Shown here piece after piece: positions 1-7,112 of a stretch of 10,075 nt of DNA. Each line of letters begins with the position of its first letter. Within the stretch, counting starts at the first letter, position 1. Source of the stretch: Candidatus Magasanikbacteria bacterium RIFCSPHIGHO2_02_FULL_50_9b. GTDB taxonomy: Bacteria; Patescibacteriota; Patescibacteriia; Magasanikbacterales; 2-02-FULL-50-9b. The position numbers and the translations under genes are program-made. Under the pieces are notes generated by a model. The model searched no databases and was not told the origin of the DNA. It worked only from the letters and a program-made list of their open reading frames with translations. Where the stretch lies: contig MFQD01000006.1 in assembly GCA_001782975.1 (NCBI GenBank), positions 7,645 through 17,719 on the forward strand, written 5' to 3'.

Positions 1-2
1 CA

Positions 3-3000
3 ACAGATTCCGGCGCGGTCGGGCAGTGCGGAAATTGGGTGACGCCACAGCAGTTGTCGCCCGCTGACCAACTGTCGCGCGCGCTGCCGCTCACCACCGA
101 GCGGTATGTCTCGCGCAATGTTGGTTGGTACGGACTTGAATTCAGCGGCTATTCATTGTGGCATAAGTTTCAACCAGACACGGTCGGGTGGTTTAGTAAG
201 AGTCAGGCACAGGCTGAATCCGGCAACATGCTGATGGGCGTCGGTTTTGAACCTGAGGACGCAACGTGTGCGAAAAACACCGGCGCGAATAATGGAAAAT
301 CATGCATTGCGAAAATGTTCACGAGCAGCGCGGTACAGACGAGCATTAAAAATGAATTTGGCAACGTCAGTTTTAACGGTGTCTGTTACGCGCAGCAATG
401 CTGGTATCCGATCGAGGGATTTATGCAACAAAAAGCAGCGGTTGAACCGATTTTTTTCACCGAAAGTTCATGCCGTGGTTATCCAGAGCAAGACTCACCA
501 TTTCCGGTGAGTGTCATTGCGGCATCGAATATTTTCGGCGTGCCGAGCGCGTTGCAGCAAGGCTATCAGCACGCGCGGGTGTGCGAGCAGAATCGATTTG
601 TGGCGCCAAAATGGAATACGCAGCCGTCGCAGTGGACGACGTTTGATGAATATCAGAAGGCAACGGGTCAATCAGCGCCATTTACCATTAAAAACGCATC
701 GTGTGATTGTTCATACAAAAAAATTGAGTATGGCAAATTGGGCGTGCCACGATATTTTTCGCTTGATGATGCGGTAGTGAAAGGCAAAGATGGCGAGGCA
801 GTGCTTGCGCGCTGGAAGGCGTCTGAACCCGGGCATATTCGATGGTACCCGGGAAAAATCGCCAGCCAGGCAGGAGGAAAATATGACATCAAATATGATG
901 ACGGTGATTTTGAATCGGGTGTTGCGATTGGTTACCTCGCCTATCCGGGTGGGGACAAAAGCGGTTTGAAAAAAGGCGACGTGGTTGTCGCACAGGAAAA
1001 CGATCATGGATGGTGGTATGAAGCAACGGTTGAAGACCCTTCCAGCGCTTCAGCGATGGTAAAATTTCCGGATGAAATTAAATTTAACGATCCAAAAACA
1101 CAGCAGACACATCTGTTGTCCGTTCCGTTTGCTAAGATTGCAATCAAGGCAACGCAGCAAACAGACGCTGGCGCAATCGCGGCCGGAACGTGCAGCGGTG
1201 GTTGGTTTGTCGAAGGGTCGCGTACTGCGGACAATCCAAAGGTGCATTCCAAGATTGGGCTATCATGCAACAATGATTATGAGTGCATTGATGAGCGCGT
1301 CGTTAAATTGAAAAGTTTTGCGTCAAAAGCAAGTGATGACAAAACGCTCGGGTGGCAATATTCAAATGACGATGGCAAGTGCGAATTCAAAACTAAAGAA
1401 ACGAAATTCTACGGCTGGAAAGGCTACTGCCTTGAAAAAGATTTTCGTACACATGTGAATGGCCGCAACGACGAGCAGGCGTGTTTGACATGGCTGCCAA
1501 TTGATATTGGGTCAACGGATGTCTACAACCAATACACCAGTGCCGCGTTCAAAGTTTCGGCTGCTGGCGAGGGGCGATATTATTGCGCGGCAACGCGTGG
1601 TCGTGCGAAGAGTGCAAGCAGTGGCGTCATGTCGTATAAATATCAGAGCTCTGTTGAGTATGTGGTAACGGGGGAGAAGGATGTTAATTCGTATACTGGC
1701 TATAAGGACTACGGGATGTCAGGTCTTCCGAATAACCTGAAGTCACGCGAGATTGACTATGTTGAGCTAGTGGCAACAGACAAAAATACTTTTTTCCCAG
1801 CTGGTTTTGTCATTAAAATTGTTGATGATGGCAAGGTGCGCGTGTACGCGAAGCAAAAGTGGTATGACGAAGTGAAAGAAAAGAATCCGAGCTACAAATG
1901 CCCGGTCGGCAATCACGTGACTCAATATAAGAAAAACGCGTGGGGTTACGAGGGGCCGTATGATTTCTTTGATCCAACACATCATGCATTTTCGGAAGCT
2001 GGTGTGGCGCCACTGACAGAATTGAGTCGTCAAGTCTTGTGCGGTGAATCTGCAGGGGGCGCGAAGAATCCGTGCAGCCCATTTGATTCTACTGATTCTA
2101 CGAAAGACCCGAATGATTTTTTTACCTGTCAACCGGGCGGGGAGACCAAATCAAGTGCTGTCACGCCAAAACATCCAAAGGCGATCGCGGTGACTGGCGT
2201 TGCGCGGACCGGGAAGGGAGCTAACGGCCGGGCGTATGTTCGTCAACTTGCGGACGTGAATCCTAACTCAACATTTCAACAGATTTGGTTTGTGCGTATT
2301 GATAATCAAGCATTTGTGAATTGGAATGATCATTACAGTAGTGATGGTGGTAATGGATATGTGTGGAATGAATTTAATAACGCTTTTTGGCTCGGTGATA
2401 TCGTCACAACTAATAATGGAGTTGCGCCAGCCCAGAATTTGCATGGAGCAGCACAGAGCTGCAGCGGCGATACAAATGATTCAAAGTATGGAGCGCAACA
2501 GGGATACACGCTGCGTTTGCGGTTTGGTGACAAGGGTGATTTTTATGGCATTGATGCAGCTTCGTGTATGACACAGCAAAACGGAACTCTGCAAGCTGGA
2601 TGGGACGTGCGTGTCCATTTGCGCGACGCCTGCACGCAAATTTTGCAAACCGATGATGATGGAAAAAATGTGGCGTTCACGCATCGATTGTGGGGCGGGT
2701 ATCCACAAGGCAGCGTGTACACCAAACTTGATGAGCCTGATACTGGTGTGACCGAAGCTGCGATAATGGTGAATAGTGCGACGGCGCTCGTTCCAAGTGC
2801 GCAGTTTTATGGATCACTCCAAACAAATCAGACGCCGAACCATCTGGTGTTCACACACAAAGGTGCGAGCACGAAAACTGGTTTGTATTTCAGCGAAGCG
2901 TTGGGCGGCGGTGATGGCGCGCGCGGCTATAGCTGTGCGACGGGTGGCGCGAATTGTTTAACCAAAGATAATAACCAACTGGCTGGATCAGTGACACTTG

Positions 3001-3947
3001 GCGATGGCACGGCTGCACTCAACAAATTGTTTGCGCGGTTTTACAAATTGTTTGTCACGTCAATCGATTACAATCCGGTGTACAAACAGAGCCCTCTTGA
3101 TGAGGTGATTAAATCTGACAATACACTGTCTGGCGTCGCTCAAGCGCCGGCGTTGTTCGCGCTCGACCCCTCGACCTGCACGGGCGCGCGTGGTGGGACG
3201 TGCCAATTGACGCGCAAATACGGGATGACGATCAACGGGGTGTATGACGCGGGCGGCATTGTATTTGGCAAGGGGTCGGTTGCGGCCAACGTGCAGTTTT
3301 ACGGATCTGCGGACCAAAATCACATGCCAATTCGTCGATTAAAAATTGCGTGGGGCGATGGCTCACCGGCGTTAATCAAAGAAGGTATGTATCGCAACCA
3401 CAAACCAGCGTGCTCGACGCCAGCAAAGCCGGCGGCGGTGTGCAAGTTTGACGATGGCAATGGATTCAAGATTGCGGATTATAATCACACCTGCACGACA
3501 GACAAGGATTGTGTTGGGGTGAACGGCACGGTTGCAGGCGCTGTCTGCTCTGCCGCATCCGATGATTTGAAATGGGCGTTTGGCACGTGGGCAGGTGACG
3601 GCGCGTCTGACGACGGCGCGTGCGAGCCAGCGTTCTTCCAGTATGTCCATGCGTATACGTTCACGCCGACGTGTAGTGTCTCGGGCGGGAGCGCTGGCGC
3701 AAATAGTGGCAAGCTCGAGGTCGCGACCCCTGCGTCAATCTCGCAATACTCTCTGGCTGGCAAAGTTGGCATTGGCGAGCGGTTCTGCGTGTTTAAGCCG
3801 CGGGTGCAGCTGAAGGATAATTGGGATGTTTGTAATGGGGAGACACAAGGATATGGAGGGAAGGATCTAGAGGGTAATCTTTTGTGTGAGAAAACAGATG
3901 TAAAATACTTTACACCATTTCAAGGTTACATTATTGTAAAGGAATAA
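3..3947 (+). CDS. Giant Cys-rich secreted surface protein, 5' partial
   Basis: The frame is open to the left edge, so the gene starts upstream. The GTG at 39 has no special claim, because Cys-containing coding sequence continues before it. The visible part is 1314 residues with 37 Cys, Gly/Asn/Trp/Tyr-rich and without a membrane helix or C-terminal anchor, which suggests an exported, disulfide-stabilised protein. Segments, numbered from the codon at base 3: Tudor-like module (263-311), second Tudor-like module (322-383), a CNNDYEC knot (422-428), a GYCLE segment (from about 469), a QFYGS Ig-like strand (934), a second QFYGS strand (1098) leading into a PKD-like WGDG turn (1117-1120), a CTTDKDC knot (1164-1170), and a C-terminal FKPRVQ.KDNW segment. 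I recall similar proteins from Patescibacteria, often near type IV secretion genes. Exact function is unknown; adhesion or host contact is inference. It ends with TAA and converges on the lipoprotein gene. Confidence 0.85.
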   Translation, partial: TDSGAVGQCGNWVTPQQLSPADQLSRALPLTTERYVSRNVGWYGLEFSGYSLWHKFQPDTVGWFSKSQAQAESGNMLMGVGFEPEDATCAKNTGANNGKSCIAKMFTSSAVQTSIKNEFGNVSFNGVCYAQQCWYPIEGFMQQKAAVEPIFFTESSCRGYPEQDSPFPVSVIAASNIFGVPSALQQGYQHARVCEQNRFVAPKWNTQPSQWTTFDEYQKATGQSAPFTIKNASCDCSYKKIEYGKLGVPRYFSLDDAVVKGKDGEAVLARWKASEPGHIRWYPGKIASQAGGKYDIKYDDGDFESGVAIGYLAYPGGDKSGLKKGDVVVAQENDHGWWYEATVEDPSSASAMVKFPDEIKFNDPKTQQTHLLSVPFAKIAIKATQQTDAGAIAAGTCSGGWFVEGSRTADNPKVHSKIGLSCNNDYECIDERVVKLKSFASKASDDKTLGWQYSNDDGKCEFKTKETKFYGWKGYCLEKDFRTHVNGRNDEQACLTWLPIDIGSTDVYNQYTSAAFKVSAAGEGRYYCAATRGRAKSASSGVMSYKYQSSVEYVVTGEKDVNSYTGYKDYGMSGLPNNLKSREIDYVELVATDKNTFFPAGFVIKIVDDGKVRVYAKQKWYDEVKEKNPSYKCPVGNHVTQYKKNAWGYEGPYDFFDPTHHAFSEAGVAPLTELSRQVLCGESAGGAKNPCSPFDSTDSTKDPNDFFTCQPGGETKSSAVTPKHPKAIAVTGVARTGKGANGRAYVRQLADVNPNSTFQQIWFVRIDNQAFVNWNDHYSSDGGNGYVWNEFNNAFWLGDIVTTNNGVAPAQNLHGAAQSCSGDTNDSKYGAQQGYTLRLRFGDKGDFYGIDAASCMTQQNGTLQAGWDVRVHLRDACTQILQTDDDGKNVAFTHRLWGGYPQGSVYTKLDEPDTGVTEAAIMVNSATALVPSAQFYGSLQTNQTPNHLVFTHKGASTKTGLYFSEALGGGDGARGYSCATGGANCLTKDNNQLAGSVTLGDGTAALNKLFARFYKLFVTSIDYNPVYKQSPLDEVIKSDNTLSGVAQAPALFALDPSTCTGARGGTCQLTRKYGMTINGVYDAGGIVFGKGSVAANVQFYGSADQNHMPIRRLKIAWGDGSPALIKEGMYRNHKPACSTPAKPAAVCKFDDGNGFKIADYNHTCTTDKDCVGVNGTVAGAVCSAASDDLKWAFGTWAGDGASDDGACEPAFFQYVHAYTFTPTCSVSGGSAGANSGKLEVATPASISQYSLAGKVGIGERFCVFKPRVQLKDNWDVCNGETQGYGGKDLEGNLLCEKTDVKYFTPFQGYIIVKE
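789..1149 (+). other. Tandem Tudor/Agenet-like modules within the giant protein
   Basis: The first module (about 789-935) shows the pattern 'VLARW...WYPGKI...G.YDIKYDDGD.E.GV', which is the five-strand barrel signature of Tudor/SGF29-like modules. The YDDGD is encoded at 894-908. The second (about 966-1149) shows 'GDVVVAQ...GWWYEATV...MVKFPDE...FAKIAI', a more diverged copy with a longer loop. Eukaryotic relatives bind methylated Lys or Arg peptides. In a Cys-rich bacterial surface protein the fold probably serves as a generic beta-barrel binding module; that role is inference. The motif match for module 1 is strong and for module 2 moderate. Confidence 0.65.
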
Positions 3948-4003
3948 AAAACTACCGCCGGGAATGCAGGCGCGCGAGTTTCTCGCGTCTGCACCCCGAC
4001 GGT
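3946..4003 (-). terminator. Rho-independent terminator of the lipoprotein gene
   Basis: An imperfect hairpin spans 3954-4003: ACCG pairs with CGGT, GGG with CCC, TGCAG with CTGCA, and CGCGAG with CTCGCG around a TTT loop. Read on the minus strand it is followed after two bases by six T (3951 to 3946), the classic intrinsic terminator form, 16 nt past the lipoprotein stop codon. On the plus strand the hairpin follows the giant gene by 6 nt but lacks a U-tract, having only GTGTGTGTG, so plus-strand termination would be weaker. The minus-strand T tract includes the last two bases of the giant gene's TAA stop. Confidence 0.75.
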
Positions 4004-4018
4004 GTGTGTGTTGATGAT

Positions 4019-4726
4019 CTAGTTTTTTGGTACGAGCTTGAACGGGCGAGTGTCCTTGGTTCCGTCAGGCTCGAAGACCGTGTAGGTGTACAGCTTCGAT
4101 TTGACGTCCAGCGTATTCGTTACCGTCCACCCATCCTTCACCTTCTTGTGATCGCACAGCCCAGTGCCGGCATCGCACTTCTGGAACGTGAAGGGGTTTT
4201 TTTGGGCATCTGGCCTCTGCGGATACGTCAGGGTGACATTGAAGCACCCTTCTTCCGTCGCCGGGCCCAGAGCGAATTCCGCGAAGCAGTAGTCCGGATC
4301 ACCGAAGTCTGCACACGAGTTTGCCGGCACGCCCTTGCTCGAGTCGAGCAGTTCGAACGCCGTTTTCTCAAACGCGGACAGGCACAACGTCTCGCCCTTG
4401 TAGGCGACCTCGATCGTCGCATCCGGCCGCTTTGCCGGCGGGCAGAGCTTGGCGATCGGCGTGTCGCTCTTCGTCTCGGGCTGTGCGACCGAGCCGTCGT
4501 CCGCGCCAGCGTCCACAGCGCTCGCATCCGTCTGGCCGCCGCTGTCGCTTCCGACGATCGAGCTGTCCGTGCCATTGCCACCCCCGTCCTTGGCAACCGA
4601 CGCATCGGCGCAGGGCCCTGGCGAACACTCGCCGGTCAGTTCGTAGCAGCCGCCGAGCAGCAACATCGCAAACACGATTCCACACACGAGCCCCGCACAC
4701 GCGGCATTGATTTGACGGAACTGCAT
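4019..4726 (-). CDS. Secreted lipoprotein with Asp/Gly/Ser-rich linker
   Basis: This encodes a 235-residue lipoprotein of unknown function. An N-terminal signal peptide (QFRQ, then a hydrophobic stretch at about 8-24) ends in the lipobox L24-G-G-C27, so the mature protein should be lipidated at Cys27 and held at the membrane's outer face. A low-complexity linker (about 36-82, rich in D, A, G, S) follows, of a kind I associate with Myxococcota lipoproteins. A globular, probably beta-rich domain (about 83-235) carries seven Cys, likely in disulfides; two more sit just after the lipobox. I recognise no family for that domain. The ATG at 4726 was chosen over one 33 nt upstream because GGAGGGAG lies 5 nt before it and the signal peptide then begins normally. 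G+C is high (about 60-73% in lines counted by hand) compared with the next operon, suggesting a different origin. Promoter and terminator make it a single-gene unit. Confidence 0.85.
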   Translation of the reverse strand: MQFRQINAACAGLVCGIVFAMLLLGGCYELTGECSPGPCADASVAKDGGGNGTDSSIVGSDSGGQTDASAVDAGADDGSVAQPETKSDTPIAKLCPPAKRPDATIEVAYKGETLCLSAFEKTAFELLDSSKGVPANSCADFGDPDYCFAEFALGPATEEGCFNVTLTYPQRPDAQKNPFTFQKCDAGTGLCDHKKVKDGWTVTNTLDVKSKLYTYTVFEPDGTKDTRPFKLVPKN

Positions 4727-4735
4727 CACTCCCTC
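4727..4735 (-). promoter_or_regulatory. Strong Shine-Dalgarno fixing the lipoprotein start
   Basis: On the minus strand GGAGGGAG lies immediately upstream of the ATG at 4726, with the GGAGG core about 6-7 nt before it. It is the only strong Shine-Dalgarno among the gene starts here and decides the lipoprotein start. Confidence 0.8.
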
Positions 4736-4759
4736 CGTTCTGTCGTTCTTTGGGCACAT

Positions 4760-4779
4760 CCGTACAAAAGTTAATACGG
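4760..4779 (-). repeat. Small inverted repeat in the lipoprotein leader
   Basis: CCGTA (4760-4764) and TACGG (4775-4779) form a 5-bp inverted repeat around 10 nt, between the predicted transcription start and the Shine-Dalgarno. It could be a weak leader hairpin or an operator half-site pair. It is short enough to be chance. Confidence 0.25.
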
Positions 4780-4794
4780 TGCGCCACTAAAACA

Positions 4795-4823
4795 ACCATA
4801 ACACGAAAACAACGGTTTGTCAA
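4795..4823 (-). promoter_or_regulatory. Sigma70-type promoter for the lipoprotein gene
   Basis: On the minus strand a perfect TTGACA (4823-4818) is separated by exactly 17 nt from TATGGT (4800-4795), with an extended -10 TGn directly before the hexamer. Transcription would start near 4788, giving a leader of about 60 nt before the ATG at 4726. Confidence 0.75.
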
Positions 4824-4871
4824 GGGCACTTTGATTAAAATTGGCTTATTTGAGCGGAAATGATTCGATTG

Positions 4872-4904
4872 TTGACAGCGAGATTTCGGCGTATGATTTA
4901 GAAT
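4872..4904 (+). promoter_or_regulatory. Possible promoter for the HAD/papain-like operon
   Basis: TTGACA lies at 4872-4877 and two -10 candidates follow: TATGAT (4892-4897, only 14 nt away) and TAGAAT (4899-4904, 21 nt away). Neither spacing is ideal. If TATGAT is used, transcription begins close to 4904, almost on the ATG at 4906. A normal leader would then exist only for the ATG at 4960. Confidence 0.4.
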
Positions 4905-4959
4905 CATGCAAATAGTAAAAAATACAGCTGATGCAAAATGGCGAGAGCCAGAGTTAATT

Positions 4960-5595
4960 ATGAAGAAAAGAAACATATTGTTTATTGATTTTAACGGAGT
5001 GCTTTCGTATAACAAATTTTGGTTTAGTCTTGAGAATGTAAATCATCCACTTTCGGAGTATTTTCAAAAAATTGAATTTTTTTTATTCAAGCAACATAAG
5101 GATGCACTCGTTTCTTGGATGCGAGGTGAGGTGACCAGTGAGCAGGTACATGCGCTTATTGCACAAAATATTGGTATCGACGCAAATGATTTGTATAAGA
5201 TTTTCATAGATGATTGTGCGCACATCGATATCTCAGTCGAGATACTCACACGTGTCTCAACATTAAGAAAATATTATCACTGTATTTTGGCGACTGATAA
5301 CATGGATTCATTTCACCGTTTTACACTTCCGCATCAGCCGATTTTAAGCAAAACATTTGATGTGATTCATAGCTCTGCATTGCTCGGAAAGTGTAAGGCT
5401 GATGCATGCGGTGAGTATTTTTTGGAGACCATTGCTGCGTGTGGTGCTGAGGTTGGCAACTGCGTTCTGCTTGATGATTCCGCGATCACTTGTCGGATTT
5501 TTTCAGAATTGGGTGGACAGGTATATAATACAAAAACAGAGCAAGATGCGATTAATGCTCTTGATCTCGTAATAAACTATGTAGAGAAAATATGA
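4960..5595 (+). CDS. HAD-superfamily hydrolase-like protein
   Basis: A 211-residue Rossmannoid HAD-fold protein. Motif I is ILFIDFNGVLS with nucleophile Asp10; motif II is LATDN with Thr112; motif III is in LGKCKAD (Lys144 or Lys146); motif IV is LLDDS with Asp172 and Asp173. The roughly 100 residues between motifs I and II fit a helical C1 cap. The position two after the nucleophile, usually the acid/base Asp in phosphatases, is Asn12; the same is seen in the common DWNGTL subgroup. Substrate cannot be told from the sequence. An ATG at 4906 would add 18 residues; the 4960 start is preferred because it puts the nucleophile at the usual distance from the N-terminus, has a weak GAG Shine-Dalgarno 6 nt upstream, and allows a leader. 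The stop overlaps the next ATG (ATGA). A+T-rich, about 75% in one counted line. Confidence 0.85.
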   Translation: MKKRNILFIDFNGVLSYNKFWFSLENVNHPLSEYFQKIEFFLFKQHKDALVSWMRGEVTSEQVHALIAQNIGIDANDLYKIFIDDCAHIDISVEILTRVSTLRKYYHCILATDNMDSFHRFTLPHQPILSKTFDVIHSSALLGKCKADACGEYFLETIAACGAEVGNCVLLDDSAITCRIFSELGGQVYNTKTEQDAINALDLVINYVEKI

Positions 5596-6110
5596 TAGCA
5601 GCGATCAGGTATCAATTAAACAAAATCGTATCCACAGAAAACGAAAAGAATTGGTATGTTCCGGAATTATTTTTTCGAAACACCATGCCGATTTTGCCGT
5701 CAGAATTACAGATGGTAGCGCCACCGCCAACTGCTGATAAAAACTATAACTGTTTTTTGTTCATGCTTGGGCTCCATGAGAATGCATCCGTAATCAATAA
5801 AACTGGTGGATTTATTTACAGCTTTTTTATCGAACACCTGATCGCCTGTGGTGAATTAATAGAGGCGCAGCAGATGCAGGAGGGAACTTTGGTGCTCTAT
5901 AAAAATCTGTCGCAAAATGAAAACGAATTTACGCACGGTGGAATACTACAGGCCGACGGATCGGTGATTTCAAAATGGTCGTGGGGCCCGCTGCTCATTC
6001 ATAAAATGTTTGCTGTACCGCTCGCGTATGGTGATACGGTTTTGTATTATGATCCAATTTCAAAAGAGCAAGCGTTACATCTTCTAGAAAAATATCACGC
6101 ACTACTTTAA
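5592..6110 (+). CDS. Small papain-like (NlpC/DUF7689-like) protein
   Basis: A 172-residue soluble protein without signal peptide or membrane segment. The pattern resembles permuted papain-like or DUF7689-type proteins: YNC with Cys54 at the start of a helix, then about 60 residues later THGG with His115, followed by VISKW (125-129), a second His137, and PLAYGD (143-148). Cys54 and His115 are the candidate catalytic pair for peptidase, amidase or acyltransferase chemistry. Family assignment is from motif recall and is tentative. The ATG lies inside the HAD gene's stop region (ATGA), so translation is probably coupled and no separate promoter is needed; the local Shine-Dalgarno is weak. The 3' end overlaps the convergent kinase gene by 9 nt. 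An intracellular effector, a modifying enzyme working with the HAD protein, or a non-catalytic papain-like domain are all possible. Confidence 0.75.
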   Translation: MIAAIRYQLNKIVSTENEKNWYVPELFFRNTMPILPSELQMVAPPPTADKNYNCFLFMLGLHENASVINKTGGFIYSFFIEHLIACGELIEAQQMQEGTLVLYKNLSQNENEFTHGGILQADGSVISKWSWGPLLIHKMFAVPLAYGDTVLYYDPISKEQALHLLEKYHALL

Positions 6111-7112
6111 TTTTTTTGCGAGATCCCGATACAACGCAATCTGTCCGCGCGCTCGTGCCAAATTTGCGGCGCGGCGCGTTTCGTATTTTGAATGGTTCCA
6201 GCCAAAATAATTGTCCTCGAAATAGTCGCGCAAAAAACGCGATGCGAGATTCAACACGATCAATTTGACGGCGCGGGGGAGCAGCGCGCGCTCACGCGCG
6301 CGCAAGAATCGTGGCGCTGCGTCGACATAGCCGGCAACGGCAGCGCGATAGAGTGCCAGATTAAATCGATTCTTCGGATCATCCTCGCGGCCGCCACACC
6401 ATGAGCGGAGTGCATCGCCGAGTTCAAACAACACAGGAAATCGCGCGCAGGTGTCCAAGTCAATGATCGCTGAAACGTGCGCGCCGCGCCGGTCAAACAC
6501 AAAATTTGAGATTTTTAAATCGCCATGCACCACGGCAGCAGGCAAATTTTTTGGCAACTGCAATTTCGGCAATTCGCGCAGCAAAAAATCAACATCGGGG
6601 CGCACCGCAGCCATGAGCGGATGGCGCGCGAATTTTTTTGCCGTTGCGGCAAACGCGCGATAAAATTTCAGCGTATCATACGGGTGCAGCGCAAGCCGCG
6701 ATTTGAACCGATAGCGCAAATCAACAAGCGCCTGTTGAAATTCCGCCGTTGCCGCGCCACACGCACGGGCACGCGCCGCGGTATTGATTGATTCAAATAC
6801 CTGACCCGGCACAAACGTGAGCAATCGCCAGCGGCGTTTTGGATCCGCATCATCCGGAATCGAGAGTACCCCATGAGTCGCGGGCACGACGGACTGCGCG
6901 CGAACGCCGCGCGCGGCCAAATGCGCGGTGACCGAGGCATAATCTTCGGTCAGCGAAGGGTGTGCGAGCATTGGATGAAGTTTTTGCAACACAAACAGCG
7001 AGCCGTCGCGCGCCTCAACTTTAAATGAAGCGTGAATCAGTCCAACGGAAATCGGGCTGATCTGGCGCGGCGCGCGGATGCCAAAGTGGACAAGTGCTTT
7101 TTTTGGTGTCAT
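6102..7112 (-). CDS. APH-family sugar kinase, NahK-like
   Basis: A 336-residue cytosolic kinase of the aminoglycoside phosphotransferase/choline kinase fold. The Brenner motif VHGDLKISN is present, with catalytic Asp198 and metal-binding Asn203. The DFG-equivalent is IIDLDT with Asp218. The downstream ELGDALRSW segment and the N-terminal FVLQKLH strand are typical of the N-acetylhexosamine 1-kinase (NahK) branch, and the length fits. NahK enzymes phosphorylate GlcNAc or GalNAc at C1 for salvage into nucleotide sugars; the substrate here is inferred. It is unlikely to be an antibiotic-resistance gene. The ATG at 7112 places the domain normally but lacks a Shine-Dalgarno. A GTG at 7133 adds seven residues and has GGGAAAG just upstream, so either start is possible. 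It is Arg/Ala-rich, transcribed divergently from the VirB6-like gene, and shares its last 9 nt with the papain-like gene. Confidence 0.85.
   Translation of the reverse strand: MTPKKALVHFGIRAPRQISPISVGLIHASFKVEARDGSLFVLQKLHPMLAHPSLTEDYASVTAHLAARGVRAQSVVPATHGVLSIPDDADPKRRWRLLTFVPGQVFESINTAARARACGAATAEFQQALVDLRYRFKSRLALHPYDTLKFYRAFAATAKKFARHPLMAAVRPDVDFLLRELPKLQLPKNLPAAVVHGDLKISNFVFDRRGAHVSAIIDLDTCARFPVLFELGDALRSWCGGREDDPKNRFNLALYRAAVAGYVDAAPRFLRARERALLPRAVKLIVLNLASRFLRDYFEDNYFGWNHSKYETRRAANLARARGQIALYRDLAKKLK
6284..6301. repeat. Perfect G+C inverted repeat inside the kinase gene
   Basis: GCGCGCG (6284-6290) and CGCGCGC (6295-6301) can form a 7-bp stem with a 4-nt loop inside the kinase coding sequence, where it encodes an Arg/Ala/Leu-rich helix. 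There is no T tract, so it is not a terminator. It probably follows from Arg and Ala codon choice. Confidence 0.5.

Noticed and set aside
1767..2132. Minus-strand 121-residue frame within the giant gene
   Set aside because: It is antisense to continuous coding sequence and has no start signals or family resemblance.
4004..4774. Long plus-strand frame opposite the lipoprotein gene
   Set aside because: It is Arg/Ala-rich with no recognisable domain. The opposite strand has a signal peptide, lipobox, Shine-Dalgarno, promoter and terminator.
4368..5015. Minus-strand frame spanning the lipoprotein 5' part and the intergenic region
   Set aside because: It crosses the lipoprotein promoter and becomes low-complexity Arg-rich sequence in the lipoprotein's shifted frame.
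6050..6120. Terminator at the T run after the papain-like gene
   Set aside because: TAATTTTTTT follows the stop, but no stable stem is visible just before it, and the run lies in the kinase coding sequence.
6102..7112. Aminoglycoside resistance by the APH-fold protein
   Set aside because: The N-terminal VLQKLH strand and the ELGDALRSW segment point to the NahK-like sugar kinase branch.
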